The notes: generated from the sequence alone by a model not told the origin. Positions 8,739-19,641 are shown, counted from the first letter of the stretch. The stretch: DNA of 64,000 bases from Nocardioides speluncae (GCF_003121585.1 NZ_QEOO01000025.1:62001-126000); one strand, 5' to 3'. Numbers and translations: made by a program.

Positions 8739-10255
8739 ACTACGCGCCCGGCGTGGTCGCCGTCGTCCTGGTCACCCTCGCGACCCTCGCGGTGGGCACC
8801 TGGGGGCTGCGGTTCTCCCGGACCACCAGCGACTTCTACGTCGCGTCCCGGACCGTCCGCCCGGCCCTCAACGCCAGCGCGATCGGCGGCGAGTACCTCT
8901 CGGCCGCGTCCTTCCTCGGGGTCGCCGGGCTGGTGCTGGTCTTCGGCGCCGACATGCTCTGGTACCCGGTCGGCTGGACCGCCGGCTACCTGGTGCTGCT
9001 GGTCCTGGTCGCCGCGCCGCTACGCCGCTCCGGCGCCTACACACTGTCCGACTTCGCCGAGGCCCGCACCGGCTCCACCCACGTCCGGACACTCTGCTCG
9101 GTGATGGTGGTGGCGATCGGCTGGCTCTACCTGCTGCCGCAGTTCCAGGGCGCCGGTGTGACCCTGCAGGCGACGGTCGGGGCGCCCACCTGGGTCGGGT
9201 CCGTTGTCGTAGGCGCGGTGGTGCTGATCAACGTCAGCTCCGGCGGGATGCGCAGCATCACCTTCGTCCAGGCGTTCCAGTACTGGCTCAAGCTCACCGC
9301 GCTGCTGCTCCCGGCGGCGATCCTGGTCGCGGTCTGGGCCGGCGACGGCGCACCGCACCCCGTCGACGCGGGCGGCGGCGGTGACCTCTGGTCGCTGCCG
9401 CTCGGCTCGGGCGGCGGCGCCGGCCTCTACACGACGTACTCGCTGATCATCGCGACCTTCCTCGGCACGATGGGCCTGCCGCACGTGGTCGTCCGCTTCT
9501 ACACCAACCCGGACGGCCGGGCCGCGCGCCGGACCACGCTGGTGGTGCTCGCGCTGCTCGGGCTGTTCTACCTGCTGCCGCCGATCTACGGCGCGCTCGG
9601 CCGGGTGTACGCCGCGGAACTGGCCGCCAGCGGCCGCACCGACGTACTGATCCTCGAGCTGCCCGGGCTGATGATCTCCGGCGTGCTCGGTGACGTACTG
9701 ACGGGGCTGGTCACCGCGGGCGCGTTCGCGGCGTTCCTGTCGACCTCGTCCGGGCTGGCGATCGCGGTCGGCGGCGTACTCAGCCAGGACGTGACCGCGC
9801 GGGTGGTCAGCAAGCGTGGCCCGAGCGGTATCACCGCGTTCCGGCTCGGCGCGGTGCTGGCGATCGTGGTGCCCTGCGTGGCCGCGCTGGTCGCGCCGGA
9901 TCTCGCGGTCGCCCGCGTGGTCGGGCTGGCGTTCGCGGTCGCGGCGTCGACGTTCTGCCCGCTGCTGCTGCTCGGCATCTGGTGGCGCGGGCTGACCGCC
10001 CCCGGTGCGATCGCCGGGCTGGCGGTCGGCGGGCTCGGGTCCGGCTTCGCGGTGGCCTGGACGCTGGTCGACCCCGCCGCAGGCGCTGGCTGGCTCGACG
10101 TACTCCTCGGCCAGCCCGCCGCCTGGAGCTGCCCTGCCGCCTTCCTCACGATGTACGCCGTGTCCCGCGCGACCCGCGACCAGGTACCCGCCCACGTCCG
10201 CCGGTTCATGGTCCGGCTGCACACGCCCGAGGCCGTCGAGCTCGATCGCGGCTGA
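8735..10255 (+). CDS. Sodium:solute symporter (SSS family, ActP-like)
   Basis: 506 residues, about 13 TM segments, GTG start overlapping the upstream stop. The N-terminus FYVASRTVRPALNASAIGGEYLSAASFLG is the SSS/ActP signature, and GTMGLPHVVVRFYTNPDG is the conserved cytoplasmic loop also found in ActP. Paralogue of 10956-12590 in the next operon. Being third partner after a LytS/LytTR pair suggests uptake of a small carboxylate (acetate, pyruvate or similar) under kinase control. The substrate is not readable from sequence. Confidence 0.87.
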   Translation: MNYAPGVVAVVLVTLATLAVGTWGLRFSRTTSDFYVASRTVRPALNASAIGGEYLSAASFLGVAGLVLVFGADMLWYPVGWTAGYLVLLVLVAAPLRRSGAYTLSDFAEARTGSTHVRTLCSVMVVAIGWLYLLPQFQGAGVTLQATVGAPTWVGSVVVGAVVLINVSSGGMRSITFVQAFQYWLKLTALLLPAAILVAVWAGDGAPHPVDAGGGGDLWSLPLGSGGGAGLYTTYSLIIATFLGTMGLPHVVVRFYTNPDGRAARRTTLVVLALLGLFYLLPPIYGALGRVYAAELAASGRTDVLILELPGLMISGVLGDVLTGLVTAGAFAAFLSTSSGLAIAVGGVLSQDVTARVVSKRGPSGITAFRLGAVLAIVVPCVAALVAPDLAVARVVGLAFAVAASTFCPLLLLGIWWRGLTAPGAIAGLAVGGLGSGFAVAWTLVDPAAGAGWLDVLLGQPAAWSCPAAFLTMYAVSRATRDQVPAHVRRFMVRLHTPEAVELDRG

Positions 10256-10294
10256 GCCCAGCGGTCGACGGTCAGGGTGGTCAGCGGATCGCGA

Positions 10295-10322
10295 TTTGTA
10301 CGTACAGATCTGTACGTACAAA
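10295..10322. promoter_or_regulatory. Perfect 28-bp palindrome, operator-like
   Basis: Two copies of the self-palindromic decamer TGTACGTACA (10297-10306 and 10311-10320) separated by GATC and flanked by TT/AA, giving a perfect dyad of 28 bp. The low-GC core in a 70% GC context is typical of a binding site for a dimeric regulator of TetR type, possibly two dimers. It lies in the 330-bp gap between the two symporter operons, about 265 bp before the DUF485 start. Outside it and the sites listed here I see no gene in this gap. Confidence 0.6.
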
Positions 10323-10378
10323 CCGGGCGCGTCGCATGCCGGAGGCCACTGCCTCGCCGGATTGGTCGCGGCTACCGG

Positions 10379-10423
10379 TGGTGGTCTCGACGAGCTCACT
10401 AGCGCTCGCTGCTCGACCACCCG
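10379..10423. repeat. REP-like palindromic repeat, family A copy 2
   Basis: GGTGGTCTCGACGAGCTCAC ... GCTCGCTGCTCGACCACC; matches the element at 3789-3833 over almost its whole length. The inner GAGCTCACTAGCGCTCGC part is also partly self-complementary. Confidence 0.75.
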
Positions 10424-10533
10424 GAGCTGCCTTGACCGTTCGTCGCACCAGATCGACCGCTCGGCGATGAGCCGGTTCCACTCGGCGCGGGGTTCGCTCG
10501 CACCCCTCCCGAGGTCCAGCGCGGCCACGCCAC

Positions 10534-10549
10534 AGTGACGACAGTCACA
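10534..10549. promoter_or_regulatory. CRP/GlxR-type binding site
   Basis: AGTGA-CGACAG-TCACA matches the actinobacterial CRP/GlxR consensus TGTGA-N6-TCACA at nine of ten positions. It lies 37 bp before the DUF485-actP start. CRP/GlxR control of acetate uptake and acs genes is established in related bacteria, and a crp gene is present at 22727. Confidence 0.6.
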
Positions 10550-10585
10550 GCCGCCTGCTGTGCAGCCTCGAGAAAGGCGCCGCCC

Positions 10586-10954
10586 ATGACCGCCCCTGCC
10601 CATGACCACGCCGCACGCCATGATCCGGTCTACGACCGGCTCAGTGAGACCTCAGAGTTCAAGGAACTGCGGCGCCGCTACCGCGGCTTCGTGTTCCCGG
10701 CCACCGTCGCCTTCTTGGCCTGGTACCTGCTGTACGTCGTCGCCTCCATGTGGGCCCACGACTTCATGAGTCAAAAGCTCGTCGGCAACATCAACGTCGC
10801 CCTGGTCTTCGGCCTGCTGCAGTTCGTCACCACGTTCGCGCTCGCGTACCTCTACAGCCGCTACTCCACCGCCAAGCTCGACCCGCTCGCCCGCGAGCTG
10901 CAGGAGAGCTACGAGGCGAACGGCTCCAACGGCTCTACCGGGAGGGCGATCTGA
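10586..10954 (+). CDS. DUF485 family membrane protein
   Basis: 122 residues. DUF485 signature: DPVYDRLSETSEFKELRRRYRGFVFPATVAF, followed by two TM helices (about 38-58 and 72-93) and a charged C-terminus. YjcH-type proteins of this family are always paired with ActP and act in the same transport unit. One base separates it from actP. ATG 10586 is chosen over upstream in-frame codons because AGAAAGG precedes it and family homology begins at the N-terminal DPVYDRL block. Confidence 0.88.
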   Translation: MTAPAHDHAARHDPVYDRLSETSEFKELRRRYRGFVFPATVAFLAWYLLYVVASMWAHDFMSQKLVGNINVALVFGLLQFVTTFALAYLYSRYSTAKLDPLARELQESYEANGSNGSTGRAI

Positions 10955-10955
10955 C

Positions 10956-12590
10956 ATGGATGGCGACCAGCTTCTCACCACCACCCTGTTCCTCGCCGTC
11001 GTCGCAGTGACGATCGGCGTCACTGTGTGGGCCAGCCGCAACACCAAGGGCGCGGCCGACTTCTACGCCGGCGGCCGCTCGTTCACCGGCTTCCAGAACG
11101 GCCTGGCGATCGGCGGCGACTACATGTCCGCCGCGTCGTTCCTCGGCATCTCCGGCGCCATCGCGCTCTACGGGTACGACGGCTTCCTCTACTCGATCGG
11201 CTTCCTCGTGGCCTGGCTGGTCGCGTTGCTGCTGGTGGCCGAGGTGCTCCGGAACTCAGGTCGCTACACGATGGCCGACCAGCTCGCCTACCGGATGAAG
11301 CAGGTGCCGGTCCGCACCGCCGCGGCCACCTCCACCGTCGTGGTCTCGATCTTCTACCTGCTCGCGCAGATGGTCGGCGCGGGTGCGCTGGTGACGCTGC
11401 TGCTCGGCGTGGAGAGCGACGCCTTGAAGAACATCACGATCTTCATCGTCGGCGGCCTGATGATCTTCTACGTCACCGTCGGCGGGATGAAGGGCACCAC
11501 CTGGGTCCAGATCGTCAAGGCCGTGCTGCTGATGACGGGCTCGGCGCTGATCGTGGTGATCGTGCTGTTCAAGTTCGGCTTCGACATCTCCGACATGCTC
11601 GGCACCGCGGCGTCCAACTCCGGCCAGGGCAGCTCGTTCCTCGAGCCCGGCCTTCGGTACGGCGTCGACACCACCAGCAAGATCGACTTCCTCTCGCTCG
11701 GTCTGGCCTTGGTTCTCGGCACCGCCGGGCTGCCGCACATCCTGACCCGCTTCTACACCACGCCGACCTCCGCGGACGCCCGCAAGTCGGTGCTGTGGGC
11801 GATCGGGCTGATCGGCACCTTCTACCTGATGACGCTGGTCCTCGGCTTCGGTGCCGCGGCGCTGCTGAAGGGCGACGCGAAGGAGAAGGTCGCGGAGTCG
11901 AAGGGCAACCTGGCCTCGCCACTGCTGGCCGAGAACGTCGGCGGCGGAGCGGGTACGACGGGCGGCGCGATCCTGCTCGCGCTGATCGCCGCGGTCGCGT
12001 TCGCGACCATCCTCGCGGTGGTGGCCGGGCTGACGCTTACCTCGAGCGCCAGCGTCGCGCACGACATCTACAACACGGTGCTCCGCAAGGGCGCGGCGAC
12101 CGACGCCGAGGAGATCAAGGTGGCGCGGTTCGCCGCCGCCGGGATCGGACTGGTCGCGATCATCCTCGCGATCCCAGCGCAGAACCTGAACATCGCGTTC
12201 CTGGTGGCGCTAGCGTTCGCCATCGCGGCGAGCGCGAACCTGCCGTCGATCATCTACAACATGTTCTGGCGGCGCTTCAACACCCGCGGCGCGGTCTGGA
12301 GCATCTACGGCGGCCTGATCTCCGCCGTGGGCCTGGTGGTCTTCTCACCGGTCGTCTCCGGCAAGGGTGTCGACCCGGTCACCGGCAAGAGCCTCTCGCT
12401 GCTGCCGGCCGACATCGACTTCTCGTGGTTCCCGCTGGAGAACCCGGGCATCGTGTCCATCCCGCTCGCCTTCTTCCTGGGCTGGCTCGGCACGGTGACG
12501 TCGAAGGAGCTCGCCGCCGAGGAGCGGTTCACCGAGCTCGAGGTCCGCGCCCTCACCGGCGCGGGCGCGGAGACCGCCGTCAAGCACTAG
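10956..12590 (+). CDS. actP: Cation/acetate symporter ActP
   Basis: 544 residues, about 13-14 TM segments, sodium:solute symporter family. Signature stretches: FYAGGRSFTGFQNGLAIGGD near residues 30-50, YMSAASFLGISGAIALYGYDG, and the loop LGTAGLPHILTRFYTTPTS. Long extracellular loops around residues 305-325 and 465-485, as in ActP. Imports acetate and related short carboxylates; acs follows on the same strand after a strong terminator, so uptake and activation are adjacent but separately transcribed. CRP site upstream of the operon. Confidence 0.9.
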   Translation: MDGDQLLTTTLFLAVVAVTIGVTVWASRNTKGAADFYAGGRSFTGFQNGLAIGGDYMSAASFLGISGAIALYGYDGFLYSIGFLVAWLVALLLVAEVLRNSGRYTMADQLAYRMKQVPVRTAAATSTVVVSIFYLLAQMVGAGALVTLLLGVESDALKNITIFIVGGLMIFYVTVGGMKGTTWVQIVKAVLLMTGSALIVVIVLFKFGFDISDMLGTAASNSGQGSSFLEPGLRYGVDTTSKIDFLSLGLALVLGTAGLPHILTRFYTTPTSADARKSVLWAIGLIGTFYLMTLVLGFGAAALLKGDAKEKVAESKGNLASPLLAENVGGGAGTTGGAILLALIAAVAFATILAVVAGLTLTSSASVAHDIYNTVLRKGAATDAEEIKVARFAAAGIGLVAIILAIPAQNLNIAFLVALAFAIAASANLPSIIYNMFWRRFNTRGAVWSIYGGLISAVGLVVFSPVVSGKGVDPVTGKSLSLLPADIDFSWFPLENPGIVSIPLAFFLGWLGTVTSKELAAEERFTELEVRALTGAGAETAVKH

Positions 12591-12631
12591 GACCGCCCTT
12601 CGTCCGAGCTTGATGGAGGGGGGTTGGCGAA

Positions 12632-12666
12632 GCGGGGCTGCGACCGCAACGTGGTCGCAGCCCCGC
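12632..12666 (+). terminator. Strong hairpin after actP
   Basis: Perfect 14-bp stem, GCGGGGCTGCGACC (12632-12645) with its complement at 12653-12666, seven-base loop. No U-tract, as often in high-GC terminators. Separates actP from acs. Confidence 0.75.
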
Positions 12667-12761
12667 AGGTCTGACCCTCGTCGTACCGCCCTGTCAATGG
12701 TGACCGGGGCCACTAGGCTGAAACTGCCGTTCTAGTCGATCGATGAGGCGTGGGAGCAACG

Positions 12762-14759
<1,998 letters not shown>

Positions 14760-14779
14760 GGGCTCCCCGGCCAGCCGGT

Positions 14780-14843
14780 GGAATCCCCGGCCGGCCGGGG
14801 ATTCCTGACGTTGTTGGGTGTTGCAACGCCCAACAACGTCAGG
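14780..14843 (+). terminator. Double hairpin after acs
   Basis: First a perfect 26-bp palindrome with arms GGAATCCCCGGCC (14780-14805), then a 15-bp perfect stem CCTGACGTTGTTGGG (14804-14818) with 14829-14843, sharing two bases. The two structures are consecutive and would form back to back in RNA. Confidence 0.75.
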
Positions 14844-14987
14844 AAGAGGCTGACAACCCTGGGCCGCCAGCCAACCGCCGTGGTCTCGCGAGAAGGACTA
14901 GACCCACGCCTACCTCGTACGGCGGAGCGCAGGTTGTAGGGTCATCAACGACGTTTCGACGACGGCGAGCGAGCAGAGGAACGATTG

Positions 14988-15389
14988 ATGGCATCCGACA
15001 AGGTGCAGCCCGACGAGCCCACCATCGGACGGCTCGTCTCAGACGCCAGCCGGGACATCTCCAGCCTGATCTCCAAGGAGATCCAGCTCGCCAAGTCGGA
15101 GATCAAGGTCAGCGTCAAGGCCGGCGGCCTGGGTGCGGGAATGTTCGCCGCGGCGGCGTTCCTCGGTCTGATCGCGATCATCCTGGCGTCGATGACGATC
15201 GCCTATTTCATCAACTGGAACGGCGACGGCCTGGACTTGCACTGGGCGTTCCTGATCGTCACGCTGTTCTACCTGCTGGTCGCCGCGCTGCTGGTGTTCG
15301 TCGGCCTGCGGATGGTGAAGAAGGTGAAGGCGCCCGAGCGTGCCATCGCCCAGGCTCAAGAGACCAAGGGCATTCTCAGCAAGCGCTGA
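14988..15389 (+). CDS. Phage holin family / DUF1469-like membrane protein
   Basis: 133 residues. Amphipathic N-terminus TIGRLVSDASRDISSLISKEIQLAKSEI, then two TM helices (about 48-72 and 87-109) and a basic tail (VKKVKAPERAI). This matches the actinobacterial 'holin superfamily III' group (Mtb Rv3669-like), which sits next to acs/marP in many genomes. It is not a phage gene here; function unknown, probably envelope. ATG 14988 has AGAGGA seven bases upstream; the TTG three bases earlier is less likely. Confidence 0.8.
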   Translation: MASDKVQPDEPTIGRLVSDASRDISSLISKEIQLAKSEIKVSVKAGGLGAGMFAAAAFLGLIAIILASMTIAYFINWNGDGLDLHWAFLIVTLFYLLVAALLVFVGLRMVKKVKAPERAIAQAQETKGILSKR

Positions 15390-15527
15390 CCGAGGTCTAC
15401 TGCTGCACAAGAAGGGCGGAAGGCCATCGATGCACCGCGCCGCGGCGACGGCGAGAATGACGAGTCGTACCTCAAACGGCTCGCCCAGTCGCAACTCCCC
15501 GACGACATCGCGGCCAGTTGGCTGCGC

Positions 15528-16346
15528 ATGCTCCGTCCCGCGATCCAGCTGACCACCGCCCACCCCGGCGACCCGATCGTCGCCCGGATCGGCGGTCGCC
15601 CGCGACTGCCCACCGACGTCGAGTGGCCGGAGTGGGACGGGCACGGCCCGCTCTCCTTCATCGCCGAGGTCGACCTCGGCGCCCTCGCCCAGCTCGGCCT
15701 CGACGCCGGCATCCCGCTGCCGAAGCAGGGCTACCTGTCGTGCTTCTACTTCGACGGCACGTACGACGAGAACGCGGGCATCGTCAGCGTCCAGGACACC
15801 GACTCGATGGCCGGCGCCCGGATGCTGCACCTGGAGGGCGACGGCGTACGGCGGGCGCGGCGCGCGGCGGACCGGGTCCCCGTCTTCGAGGAGCGGCTGC
15901 TGACCGGACAGCAGATCATGACTGCACCGAGCTATGAGCACCGCACGCTGGTCGAGGCGTTCGGCACCCCCGGCCAGGACTACGACGAGTGGCTGGCGCA
16001 CCCGATCAACGCGGAGCCGTTCACCAAGGCCCTGGCCGAGATGCGCGGCGACGGCGAACCCCTCCACCAGATCGGCGGCTGGGCCGCCCCGGAGCAGGAG
16101 CCGGTGGAGCTGGACGCCGCCCATGCCGCGCTCGAGCTCGGCAGCAGCTGGGACGACGCCCGGGTCGAGCGCGAGGCCGAGCGGTGGACGCTGCTGCTGC
16201 AGGTCGACTCCGACGGTGACATGTGCTGGGGCGACGTCGGCAAGCTCTACTGGCTTGCCCGGCACGACGACCTCGCCGCGGACAAGCTCACCGACACCGC
16301 CTTCACCTGGCAGTCCGGGGCTCAGCCCGGATCCACGGCTCAGTAG
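15528..16346 (+). CDS. DUF1963 / YwqG-like protein
   Basis: 272 residues in the open frame from ATG 15528. Family features: ARIGGRPRLPTDVEWPEW, PLSFIAEVDL, YLSCFYFD and LLLQVDSDGDMCWGDVGKLYWLARHDDLA. Function unknown; cytoplasmic. Oddity: the frame stays open and coding-like upstream of this ATG (ESYLKRLAQSQLPDDIAASW) but has no usual start codon there. ATGAC at 15457-15461 would start that stretch if one base were added, so the true 5' end may have a one-base deletion. The last residues (SGAQPGSTAQ) are encoded by a sequence shared with the repeat near 62810. It overlaps marP tail-to-tail by seven bases. Confidence 0.72.
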   Translation: MLRPAIQLTTAHPGDPIVARIGGRPRLPTDVEWPEWDGHGPLSFIAEVDLGALAQLGLDAGIPLPKQGYLSCFYFDGTYDENAGIVSVQDTDSMAGARMLHLEGDGVRRARRAADRVPVFEERLLTGQQIMTAPSYEHRTLVEAFGTPGQDYDEWLAHPINAEPFTKALAEMRGDGEPLHQIGGWAAPEQEPVELDAAHAALELGSSWDDARVEREAERWTLLLQVDSDGDMCWGDVGKLYWLARHDDLAADKLTDTAFTWQSGAQPGSTAQ

Positions 16347-17515
16347 GTGCAGCCGCCGGTGTCCACCTGGTCGCTGGCACGGACCCCGCTGGCCGCCGCC
16401 TCGGCGACCTGGTCGGCGGTGAGCGCGTAGCCGGTGTCGTCGTCGGTGACCGAGGCCGCGAAGACCACGCCGACCACGTCGCCGCCCGAGGAGACGAGCG
16501 GGCCTCCGGAGTTGCCGGGGCGGATCTTGCCGCGCACCGAGTAGACGTCGCGGATCACCGAGCCGCCGCCGTAGATGTCGGGTGAGCGGAGCCGCTGCTG
16601 GGCGCGGATCCGGGCCACCTGGACGTCGTACGGGCCGTCCTGCGGGTAGCCGACCACCGCGACGCCGTCCTTGGCCTTCGCGCCGCGGTCGAACTTCAGG
16701 ACCGGCCGGCCGCTGTCGTCGAAGGAGAGTACGGCGACATCGAGCTCGGAGTTGTAGTAGACGACCTCGGCGTCCACCCGGTCCTCGCCCACCAGCACCT
16801 CGGGGTCGTCGACGCCGGCGACCACGTGGGCGTTGGTCATCAGCCGGTCGTCGGCGTACAGGAAGCCGGTGCCCTCGACACCGCGGCCGCAAGAGTTCTC
16901 GCCGTGGATCTTCAGCACGCTGGGCTCGACCCGCTCCACGTCCGGGTCCTGCAGCAGCCGCTTCGGGCCGGGCGCCACCTCGACGATCCGCTCCGGCGCG
17001 AACGGCTCGAGATAGCGCGGGAAGAAGGTCGTCCCAACGACGTCGTTGAACGCCTTCAGCGCGTTGCCGGCCGAGCCGGGCAGCGCCTTGTTGACGCTGG
17101 CGAGCACGTTGGACTCGCGTACCAACGGCGTGACCGGCCCGATCCGCGCGCCGCTGACGGCCACGCCGAGCGCCCACGCGACGATGAGCACGGCGATCCC
17201 GCTGAGCACCGCGCCGCCCACGGCGTCGACCGCGCGCGCCGGCTGCCACTGGATCTGCTCACGGATCTGAGAGCCGGCGTACTGGAGCGCGGCCTGCCCG
17301 ATCGACGCGGACAGGATCACGATGAACAGTGCGCCCATCGACACCCACAGCCCGGGCTCGGCGTTGCCGAGCGCCAGCGGCGCCAGCCAGATGCCGACCA
17401 GGCCGCCGAGCAGCAGCCCGGCCGTCGCGAAGGCACCGGTCACGAAGCCCTGCCAGTAGCCGGACAGGGCGTAGGCCGCCACCAGGACCAACAGCAGCCA
17501 GTCGAGGACGTTCAT
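16340..17515 (-). CDS. marP: MarP family acid-resistance serine protease
   Basis: 391 residues. Four TM helices of a CvpA-like domain (about 1-120) anchor a periplasm-facing trypsin-like protease. The catalytic triad is visible: His230 (LMTNAHVVAG), Asp259 (SELDVAVLSF), Ser336 (RPGNSGGPLV). Cys209 (ENSCGRGVEGTG) and Cys389 (TGGCTY) match the disulfide that activates mycobacterial MarP. In Mtb it cleaves RipA and is needed for acid resistance. It leads a minus-strand run in reverse order to NUDIX, TlpA-like and nth, the same as Rv3671c-Rv3674c. Confidence 0.92.
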   Translation of the reverse strand: MNVLDWLLLVLVAAYALSGYWQGFVTGAFATAGLLLGGLVGIWLAPLALGNAEPGLWVSMGALFIVILSASIGQAALQYAGSQIREQIQWQPARAVDAVGGAVLSGIAVLIVAWALGVAVSGARIGPVTPLVRESNVLASVNKALPGSAGNALKAFNDVVGTTFFPRYLEPFAPERIVEVAPGPKRLLQDPDVERVEPSVLKIHGENSCGRGVEGTGFLYADDRLMTNAHVVAGVDDPEVLVGEDRVDAEVVYYNSELDVAVLSFDDSGRPVLKFDRGAKAKDGVAVVGYPQDGPYDVQVARIRAQQRLRSPDIYGGGSVIRDVYSVRGKIRPGNSGGPLVSSGGDVVGVVFAASVTDDDTGYALTADQVAEAAASGVRASDQVDTGGCTY

Positions 17516-17529
17516 GTGTGCCTCACGTC

Positions 17530-18261
17530 CTAGGAGTCGTCGTCGCTGATGTCGAGCAGCTCGGCATCGCGGTCCTGCGGCTCGGTCCTTCGAGGACCAC
17601 CCTGCAGCATGTACGCCGGAAGGTCACGCACTCTCTTGTCGTCCCAGGGGATGGTCCAGCCGACGAAGTCGAAGAGCCGGGCGATGATCCCGGCGGTGAA
17701 GCCCCACAGGATGACGTCCTTGTCATCGCCGATCAGGAAGCCGGGGCCGACCCAGCCGATCGGGTGCCGGACGCCGATCCGGTGCTCGGGATCGAGCAGG
17801 TCGTCGATGGCGACGTGGTGGATCGCGTGCACCTCGTCCTCGCTCACGACGCGCGCTTGCACGGTTTCGCGACCCCAGCCCAGCACCGGCGTGACCGCGA
17901 AGTTGCTCGGCGGCAGCCACAGCACCGGCAGCTCGCCGAAGACGTCGACGCTGGCCGGGTCCAGCCCGGTCTCCTCATCGGCCTCGCGCAGCGCGGTCTC
18001 GACCGCGGTCTCCCCCGGGTCGACCGACCCGCCGGGGAACGACACCTGGCCGGGGTGGGAGCGCATGTGGTGCGCCCGCTCGGTCAGCAGCAGCTCTCCG
18101 CCGCGCTCGCCGTCACTGAACAGCATGAGTACGGCGCCCTGCCGGGCCCGGCTGCCCGGCGGCGGCGTGAACCGAGTGAGGTGGCGGGCCTTGATGTTCG
18201 CCGCGGCCTCCCGGATCGGCTCCATCCAGGCCGGGAGCTCGACGTCTCCGGTGACGGTCAT
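17530..18261 (-). CDS. NUDIX hydrolase (CoA pyrophosphatase-like)
   Basis: 243 residues. Nudix box: GGSVDPGETAVETALREADEETGL (in pieces GGSVDPGE and READEETGL) around residues 77-100. It is preceded by LLLTERAHHMRSHPGQVSFPGG, the UPF0035 motif characteristic of CoA-type Nudix enzymes. Likely hydrolyses CoA or related nucleoside diphosphates in the cytoplasm. The stop is 14 bp before marP and the start overlaps the tlpA-like stop. Positional equivalent of Mtb Rv3672c. Confidence 0.88.
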   Translation of the reverse strand: MTVTGDVELPAWMEPIREAAANIKARHLTRFTPPPGSRARQGAVLMLFSDGERGGELLLTERAHHMRSHPGQVSFPGGSVDPGETAVETALREADEETGLDPASVDVFGELPVLWLPPSNFAVTPVLGWGRETVQARVVSEDEVHAIHHVAIDDLLDPEHRIGVRHPIGWVGPGFLIGDDKDVILWGFTAGIIARLFDFVGWTIPWDDKRVRDLPAYMLQGGPRRTEPQDRDAELLDISDDDS

Positions 18262-18902
18262 GAGAGCGTCACGTCCAGGTGCTCCTCGACCAGGTCGACC
18301 AGCTGTTCCTCGCTCTTGACCTGTACGAAGACCTGCTGGCTGATCTCGCCGTCAGCGTCCACGAACAGCCACATCGGCAGCTTGTTGATCACCGGCAGCG
18401 GCTCGGCGGCGGAGAGCTCGCCGCCGGGATCGGCCACGAGCGGGAAGGTCACCCTCGCCTGCTCGGCCATCACCATCGCCAGGTCCGGCAGCCGGTCCTG
18501 GAAGTTCACGCCCAGGACCTGGACCTGGTCGCCGTACTTCTTGTGAAAGTCCTGCAGGATCGGCAGCTCGTCGCGGCACGGCTTGCACCACTGCGCCCAG
18601 AGGTTCACGACCAGCGGTCCGCGCAGCGCGGACAGGTCGACGTCCTTGCCGCCACCGAGGCAGGGCAGCGTCACCTCCGGCAGGCCGTCGTCGACCGGGT
18701 CGCCGGTCCCTGGCACGCAGTCCTCGATGCCGGCCCGTTCCTTCTTCCGGCGCAGCTCGGCGGTGTCGACGTCGACCTTCGAGCCACCGACCTTCTGCGG
18801 CACGATGAAGCCGTCGTCGTCCTTGTCGCCCGTCCCCGGCGCGCAGGCGGCCAGCGACCCGGCCAGGACGACAGCGACAAGCAGGACGAGCGGTCGTCTC
18901 AT
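18258..18902 (-). CDS. TlpA-like thiol-disulfide lipoprotein
   Basis: 214 residues. Signal peptide with lipobox LAAC (Cys20), then thioredoxin-like fold with [21 protein letters not shown]: a CxxC redox site (WCKPC). Extra Cys residues near 60 (GIEDCVPG) and 80 (LPCLGGG). Membrane-anchored outside, likely a disulfide reductase or oxidase for exported proteins. Translationally coupled: start overlaps the nth stop, stop overlaps the NUDIX start. Equivalent of Mtb Rv3673c. Confidence 0.88.
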   Translation of the reverse strand: MRRPLVLLVAVVLAGSLAACAPGTGDKDDDGFIVPQKVGGSKVDVDTAELRRKKERAGIEDCVPGTGDPVDDGLPEVTLPCLGGGKDVDLSALRGPLVVNLWAQWCKPCRDELPILQDFHKKYGDQVQVLGVNFQDRLPDLAMVMAEQARVTFPLVADPGGELSAAEPLPVINKLPMWLFVDADGEISQQVFVQVKSEEQLVDLVEEHLDVTLS

Positions 18903-19612
18903 GCGCGGCCCTCGGTACGGACCAGCTTGGCGGCCACCTCAGCGTCGGTCGGGCCCTCGCCGTACGACGGGCACCAGCGCGCCACCGGGCAGGCACCGCA
19001 GGCCGGCTTCTTCGCGTGACAGATCCGGCGGCCGTGCCAGATCAGGTGGTGGCTGAGCATCGTCCAGTCCCGCTTCGGGAACAGCTCGCCGATCGCGTGC
19101 TCCGCCTTCACCGGGTCGGTGAGCTCGGTCCAGCCGAACCGGCGCGCGAGCCGCCCGAAGTGGGTGTCGACGGTGATCCCGGGGATCCCGAACGCGTTGC
19201 CGAGCACGACGTTGGCCGTCTTCCGGCCGACGCCCGGCAGCTTCACCAGGTCGTCGAGGCGCGGCGGCACCTCACCGTCGTAGTGCTCGACGAGCGCGGC
19301 GCTGAGCTTCAGCAGCGACTCGGTCTTGGCCCGGAAGAACCCGAGCGGGCCGATGATCGTCTCGAGCTTCTCCCGGTCGGCGGCGGCCATCGCCTTCGCG
19401 TCCGGGTACGCCGCGAACAGGGTCGGCCGCACCGCATTGACCCGCTTGTCGGTGGTCTGCGCGGACAGCACGGTGACCACCAGCAGCTCGAAGGCGTTGT
19501 CGAAGTCGAGCTCACACTTGGCGTCCGGGTAGGTCTCGCCCAGCACCCGGTCGATCTTGCGGGCACGCCTGACCAGCGCAGTCCTGGATACGTCGGTCAC
19601 GGTGTTCGCCAT
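18899..19612 (-). CDS. nth: Endonuclease III (DNA glycosylase/AP lyase)
   Basis: 237 residues. HhH motif [17 protein letters not shown] with the catalytic Lys, downstream [13 protein letters not shown] with the catalytic Asp, and a C-terminal 4Fe-4S cluster signature C-x6-C-x2-C-x5-C ([17 protein letters not shown]). Removes oxidised pyrimidines. ATG 19612 ([16 protein letters not shown]) fits family length; the longer open frame to 19753 adds unrelated residues overlapping the intergenic region. Same gene order as Mtb Rv3674c. Confidence 0.93.
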   Translation of the reverse strand: MANTVTDVSRTALVRRARKIDRVLGETYPDAKCELDFDNAFELLVVTVLSAQTTDKRVNAVRPTLFAAYPDAKAMAAADREKLETIIGPLGFFRAKTESLLKLSAALVEHYDGEVPPRLDDLVKLPGVGRKTANVVLGNAFGIPGITVDTHFGRLARRFGWTELTDPVKAEHAIGELFPKRDWTMLSHHLIWHGRRICHAKKPACGACPVARWCPSYGEGPTDAEVAAKLVRTEGRA

Positions 19613-19641
19613 GCCGCAAGAGTAGATGGCCGCGCCGACAG

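Noticed and set aside
9020..10621. Long minus-strand open frame of 533 codons across the symporter gene
   Set aside because: Shadow frame: Arg/Gly/Gln-rich composition with no domain, antisense to a clear SSS transporter.
14988..15389. Holin-family protein as sign of a prophage
   Set aside because: No other phage gene nearby; this family is a conserved chromosomal neighbour of acs and marP in actinobacteria.
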